Assembly (NCBI GenBank): GCA_012511425.1
Contig: JAAZGC010000262.1
Span: 1-8,047 of the forward strand
DNA: 8,047 bases
Direction of reading: 5' to 3'
Source of the DNA: Clostridiales bacterium
GTDB taxonomy: Bacteria; Bacillota; Clostridia; Oscillospirales; CAG-272
The notes beneath the pieces were generated by a model. That model ran no database searches, was not told where the DNA came from, and was given only the letters and a program-made list of their open reading frames with translations. Below, piece by piece: positions 4,590 through 8,047 of the stretch. The stretch's first letter is position 1; the number at the start of each line of letters is the position of its first letter. The position numbers and the translations under genes were made by a program.

Positions 4590-6593
4590 TTAATCAATTT
4601 TCTTTGAATATGTCCAGATCTTCACTGTTCTCGGGGTGTCTATCGCGGCTTCGAAGCCGTGGTCTGTCAGGTATTTACCGCTGACAGCCGGAGCATTTTC
4701 GGTATATTCGCCGAAATAATAGAGCGATCCCGTGTCTATATCCTTGAAGTAATACCATGCATCCGCTTCTATGCCGGACAAACGGAAAGACGCGCCGTAA
4801 AACGGGGATTCCTCCCGCCTTGCGGCAAATATCATCCCTTCTCCCGATTCATCAAGCGAGTAATGATAGGCTGACCAGCTGTCCGGCTTATCATTCGGGC
4901 TTGTAAGCGGATAGAAGTTCCCGTCGAAATAGCGCCGGAGCGAAAGATATTCTTCGCCGATTTTATTTATCCATTCGAGCTTTGCGGGGTCGTCGCCGAA
5001 GCTGTCGCGCTCGGAGAAGGTGTAGTTTGTGGTAAGCCCGGATGTGTAAGCGGAGCGGGCGCGGTAGGTATCGTAGCCGCGTCCGGTACTTGTTCCCGAC
5101 CAGGGGAGCCAGGACGGGAAGGTCAAATTATGCGCCTGAACAATCTCGACCCGGTAATTTGCCGGACATTCGGCGTCGCTGCGCCAGAGCGGAACCGAGC
5201 GGCGGAGGGTTTCGATGTCAATCCTGCGTCCGCCGGATGCGCAGTTGTCAATAAGCAGATGCGGGAAATGGGAGAGCAGTTCATCCCATAGGCGGTAGAA
5301 GCCGTTTATATATTTTATCTCGGTTATTCCCTTCCGCCCATCGCTGTCGGCGGAGCGCCAGAAAGGCAGAGGAGCGAAATTGAAGTCCTGTCTTAAGCAG
5401 TTTATTTCGAGCTTTTCGATTATTTCGGACAGGGTTTCAAAGCAGTATTTCCGTGCGGCATCATCGCCTAAATTCAGAAGCAGATTTGCTTCTCCGGGAT
5501 GCGGGGATTTTATGAAATATTCGGGATGCTCTTTGGCAGCGGGGGTGTTGTTCAGCACCCTCTCCGGCTCAAACCATAAAAGGAATTTCATCCCGGCGTC
5601 GGCAATGGCTTTTCTGACTTCGAGGAGACCGTCCGGATGGATATTTTTATTCACCCGCCAGTCGCCGGTATATCCGCCCCAGTCACCCTCGAACTCGTCG
5701 GGGGACGGCTTGTCGGAGGTGCCGTACCAGCCGGCGTCCATCCAGATATACTCGAACGGAAGCTTGTTTTCCTTTATTATCCGTATCCGGTCAAGCACTC
5801 CCGAAGTCGTCATCCCGCCCCAGACGCCGGCGCAGAACGGCGCGTGAGCGTCGCGTCCCGGTTTTCCGATAAGCGAAAATTCCTCGCGGACAAGCTTCCG
5901 CCATTTATTCTGTCCGTCCGTAACGCTCCCTTCATACGGCATGACAACGAAGGAAGCCGTCCTCAGAGATTCGCCCGGCAGCAGCCGGAAGGCGGCGTCT
6001 TCGATGCCGCTGCGGATTTTTATGCCGTATGCTTCTCTTGAAGCCGAAAGCCGCCATTGTCCCGACCAACCGACGGCGACGATATATCCGGCGCCTTCTT
6101 TATGTATATTGAAGAAGGGCGCATGAGCTTCGGAGGAACGGCCGCCGGAGGTTGCGTATGTCTTGGTTTCCCCGGCAAATATGTAGCCTTTTGATGCATT
6201 GCCCTCTATCCGGTCGGGATCGCTGTAAAATTCGTCCCAGCACCATGTCGAGCCGCTCGGCGCAAAGATTTTCGTGACCCTGTCCCTGTCGGGAAGATAC
6301 GCCGTCCATCTTCGCGGTTCTTCATAGGGAAGCGGGAGCAGAACAGATGCGTCGTCGATGTCCGAAATCAATCCGGTCGGTTCGTCGGAGATGTTTTCAA
6401 AGCGGTTGACCCATTCATACGCTCCGCCCTGATGAGCGATAAGCTCGGTCGTGACGCGAAGACCGGAGCCGAAGGTACAAACGGTGCGTTTTATCCCGCT
6501 TTCATTTGTAATGTCGATGTTTTCGACCGATTCACCGGAATTTTTGCCGTCGTATTTAAACTCAAAAAGAAACTTTTCGTCAATCAGGTTCAT
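4590..6593 (-). CDS. GH36-type alpha-galactosidase-like glycoside hydrolase
   Basis: A 667-residue glycosidase without a signal peptide, so probably cytoplasmic. Numbered from the ATG at 6593, residues about 1-235 are the N-terminal beta domain usual in GH36, about 250-545 the (beta/alpha)8 barrel, and the rest a C-terminal beta domain. Barrel motifs are YIWMDAGWYG (282-291), LLWFEPERV (338-346), LRQDFNFAP (400-408) with probable nucleophile D403, LLIDNCASGGRRID (446-459), and SVPLWRSDAEC (466-476) with probable acid/base D473. The RQDFN form marks a melibiase subgroup whose substrates are less well tested than classic alpha-galactosidases, so another alpha-linked sugar is possible. The ATG at 6593 has AGGAG (6601-6605) 7 bases upstream; an in-frame TTG at 6599 is less likely. 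It overlaps the end of the upstream GH127-like gene by 14 bases, so both form one operon and probably work on the same glycan. Confidence 0.85.
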   Translation of the reverse strand: MNLIDEKFLFEFKYDGKNSGESVENIDITNESGIKRTVCTFGSGLRVTTELIAHQGGAYEWVNRFENISDEPTGLISDIDDASVLLPLPYEEPRRWTAYLPDRDRVTKIFAPSGSTWCWDEFYSDPDRIEGNASKGYIFAGETKTYATSGGRSSEAHAPFFNIHKEGAGYIVAVGWSGQWRLSASREAYGIKIRSGIEDAAFRLLPGESLRTASFVVMPYEGSVTDGQNKWRKLVREEFSLIGKPGRDAHAPFCAGVWGGMTTSGVLDRIRIIKENKLPFEYIWMDAGWYGTSDKPSPDEFEGDWGGYTGDWRVNKNIHPDGLLEVRKAIADAGMKFLLWFEPERVLNNTPAAKEHPEYFIKSPHPGEANLLLNLGDDAARKYCFETLSEIIEKLEINCLRQDFNFAPLPFWRSADSDGRKGITEIKYINGFYRLWDELLSHFPHLLIDNCASGGRRIDIETLRRSVPLWRSDAECPANYRVEIVQAHNLTFPSWLPWSGTSTGRGYDTYRARSAYTSGLTTNYTFSERDSFGDDPAKLEWINKIGEEYLSLRRYFDGNFYPLTSPNDKPDSWSAYHYSLDESGEGMIFAARREESPFYGASFRLSGIEADAWYYFKDIDTGSLYYFGEYTENAPAVSGKYLTDHGFEAAIDTPRTVKIWTYSKKID

Positions 6594-8047
6594 TTTCAAA
6601 CTCCTGCTCTATAAGCGGCATTTCTGTCATCCGAAGGGTAGTGCAGCCAAACGGAACCAGCCTCATCCGGCGCTTTTCTCCGATCGGCGTTTCCGATTCC
6701 GGATATATCGAGCAGACGCCGTCGTATTCATGCCAATCAAGCGGATACATCATAGTTTCAAGCGAGATCGGCGGACCTTCGCGATCGAACGGCATATCCG
6801 GCATCGGGTGTTCCGATTTGTCGAATTTCGATGAGGCAAATCCGAAGCCCCACTCGGATTTCGGTATTATAATCCAGTCGCAGAACGGGAATTTCCGCTC
6901 AACGCCGCCAGACTCGTATTCAAGCATTTCGGCGTCATACTTTATCGGCAGTGAGTAGAAAAGCGGTCCGCGGCGGACGCAGTACATCCCGCTCGGGCGG
7001 AGAGTCAGCTTAGGCTCGAATTTGAGTTTCAGCTCAACCGAGTCCCCCTCCCGCCATTTGCGCTCAATCTTCGCAAAGCTGCCGGGTTTTACTTCGGTTT
7101 TTTCGTCGGGAGTTATCAAAATCGCCTTTTCGGCGCTTGCCGGCACTCTTATCTTGAGGGTAAATTTTACCGGTTCCGAAACACCGACAGCGACATTTAT
7201 CCGATCGCGGAAGGGGTATTCGGTGTCGACCGAAATGGTGACATCCCTGCCTTTATAGCTGTCGGTTACGCTTACCGGGCAGAGGGCGGTGACGGCGTAG
7301 CCTTTTTTGTATTTCATTATTGCGGAGCGGGCAAACTTCGGCCAGCCCTGATTGAAGTTTGCGGTGCAGCAGCCGTAATTCGGCTCGAGTCCGAACATAT
7401 GCGCTTCGCCGCCGTTTGAGCTGAACGGCTGTTTCCCTTCCTCGATAGGCGAGCAGTTGACCTGATTTATCATCCTGTCATATTGGTGGCTGTTCATATC
7501 AGCCGCTATCGCGGTCGCAAGGTCGTTATAAGCGGCTTCTTCGAGCCGGTCTCCCCAGTAAGGATTGCCGCCGATCCGCATCAGCTCTTCGTAGCTGAAC
7601 ATCGCTTCGACTATCGAGCAAAGCTCGGTGCCGCGTATCGGCGATGTGCCGGAAAGGCATTCGTCTCCGCTGAAATGCCCGGTTGCCGAACCGTGCAGAC
7701 GGTTCAGCTTTTTGAACATGAATTTCGCAAAATCATCCGGATCTTCACCGGTGAACGGCGACATAACCGCTCTCGATTTCAGCGCCATCGCGGTGTTTAC
7801 GACATGGGATAGGTGTAGCCAGTATTTTTCCGGCTCGACGGTCCCGGGATCGGTTCCGCGCCAGAGACGCTCGTAGTCAAGGCCGTAAGCCGAAAGGGTA
7901 AACGCCATCTCTTCAAGCCACGGCTCGGGTTTTCTTGCGTAAAGCCAGTTTATCGGTATAAGGCATTCGAACCATCTCGACGTCGCCCAGCCGAACATGA
8001 TGACCGACTTTATATGACCCAGAAGCTGACGGAGGGCCTTTTCGACA
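6580..8047 (-). CDS. GH127/DUF1680-type beta-L-arabinofuranosidase-like enzyme (5' end outside window)
   Basis: The frame stays open to the right edge, encoding 16 residues (VEKALRQLLGHIKSVI) before the ATG at 7998, which is therefore an internal methionine; the family usually has about 600 residues or more. Numbered from that methionine, residues 1-230 belong to the alpha/alpha-barrel catalytic part: FGWATSRWFECLIPINWLY (2-20), GDECLSG (111-117), RGTELCSIVEAMFSYEELM (122-140), and PNYGCCTANFNQGWPKFA (206-223). Residues about 235-472 are beta-rich accessory domains, with GMYCVRRGPLFYSL (337-350). In the known GH127 enzyme a Glu and Cys of an ETC motif plus a later Cys-Cys pair hold zinc, and the first Cys of the pair is the nucleophile. 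Here these correspond to E125, C127, C210 and C211. The known activity is release of beta-L-arabinofuranose from plant glycans; this branch may differ in substrate. It is co-transcribed with the following GH36-type gene. Confidence 0.85.
   Translation of the reverse strand, partial: VEKALRQLLGHIKSVIMFGWATSRWFECLIPINWLYARKPEPWLEEMAFTLSAYGLDYERLWRGTDPGTVEPEKYWLHLSHVVNTAMALKSRAVMSPFTGEDPDDFAKFMFKKLNRLHGSATGHFSGDECLSGTSPIRGTELCSIVEAMFSYEELMRIGGNPYWGDRLEEAAYNDLATAIAADMNSHQYDRMINQVNCSPIEEGKQPFSSNGGEAHMFGLEPNYGCCTANFNQGWPKFARSAIMKYKKGYAVTALCPVSVTDSYKGRDVTISVDTEYPFRDRINVAVGVSEPVKFTLKIRVPASAEKAILITPDEKTEVKPGSFAKIERKWREGDSVELKLKFEPKLTLRPSGMYCVRRGPLFYSLPIKYDAEMLEYESGGVERKFPFCDWIIIPKSEWGFGFASSKFDKSEHPMPDMPFDREGPPISLETMMYPLDWHEYDGVCSIYPESETPIGEKRRMRLVPFGCTTLRMTEMPLIEQEFENEPD

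Noticed and set aside
4583..4597. TGATT/AATCA hairpin at the GH36-type stop codon as a terminator
   Set aside because: The stem is 5 bp of A/T-rich sequence overlapping the stop codon and no T-run follows on the minus strand.
5380..5847. Plus-strand open frames (155 and 134 codons, to 6041) inside the GH36-type gene
   Set aside because: They are antisense to the barrel with its catalytic motifs, and their translations show no domain; these are shadow frames.
6594..6599. TTG at 6597-6599 as the start of the GH36-type gene
   Set aside because: The in-frame ATG at 6591-6593 has the ideal 7-base spacing to AGGAG (6601-6605), whereas the TTG would be only one base from it.

Overview
The window looks like chromosome of a Gram-positive, Clostridia-type bacterium (Bacillota), probably a plant-glycan-using gut or rumen lineage. 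The clues are AGGAG-type ribosome binding sites, sigma-A-like promoters (TTGACA/TATAAT), a transposon-protein TnpV fragment and XRE regulator of the kind common on clostridial conjugative elements, and a polysaccharide-degrading gene pair. The genus cannot be fixed from this sequence.

There are four regions. (1) 1-~947 is visibly A+T-richer than the rest and reads as the end of an integrated mobile element. It holds an N-terminally truncated tnpV fragment (leftward), a palindrome pair around a possible leftward promoter, a 154-residue XRE-type regulator with its own strong promoter, a bidirectional terminator, and a short repeat-bearing end that abuts the 3' end of guaA. (2) 948-1928 (minus strand) is guaA, reduced to the ATP-pyrophosphatase and dimerisation domains, so it is a two-subunit-type GMP synthetase. 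Its last codons are the probable attachment site of the element. (3) 2192-4449 (plus strand), divergent from guaA, is a two-gene operon: an AI-2E family membrane transporter and, overlapping it by 4 bases, a DUF1113/CmpB-type (PF06541) membrane protein with a long N-terminal soluble region that I do not recognise. Two hairpins close the operon. (4) 4590-8047 (minus strand) is a glycan-degradation operon running toward the window's left: a GH127/DUF1680-type beta-L-arabinofuranosidase-like enzyme, cut by the right edge, and an overlapping GH36-type alpha-galactosidase-like enzyme.

The two glycosidases lack signal peptides where this can be judged. They probably act in the cytoplasm on imported oligosaccharides carrying arabinofuranose and galactose, such as arabinogalactan or pectin side chains; this pairing is inference. 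guaA is housekeeping purine synthesis and serves here mainly as the integration target. No defence system, CRISPR array, rRNA or tRNA is visible. The most unusual points are the guaA 3'-end junction, the truncated tnpV joined to an operator-like promoter, the glutaminase-less GuaA, the unrecognised N-terminal domain on the PF06541 protein, and a consensus-like promoter at 4543-4570 that points into the antisense strand of the alpha-galactosidase-like gene.
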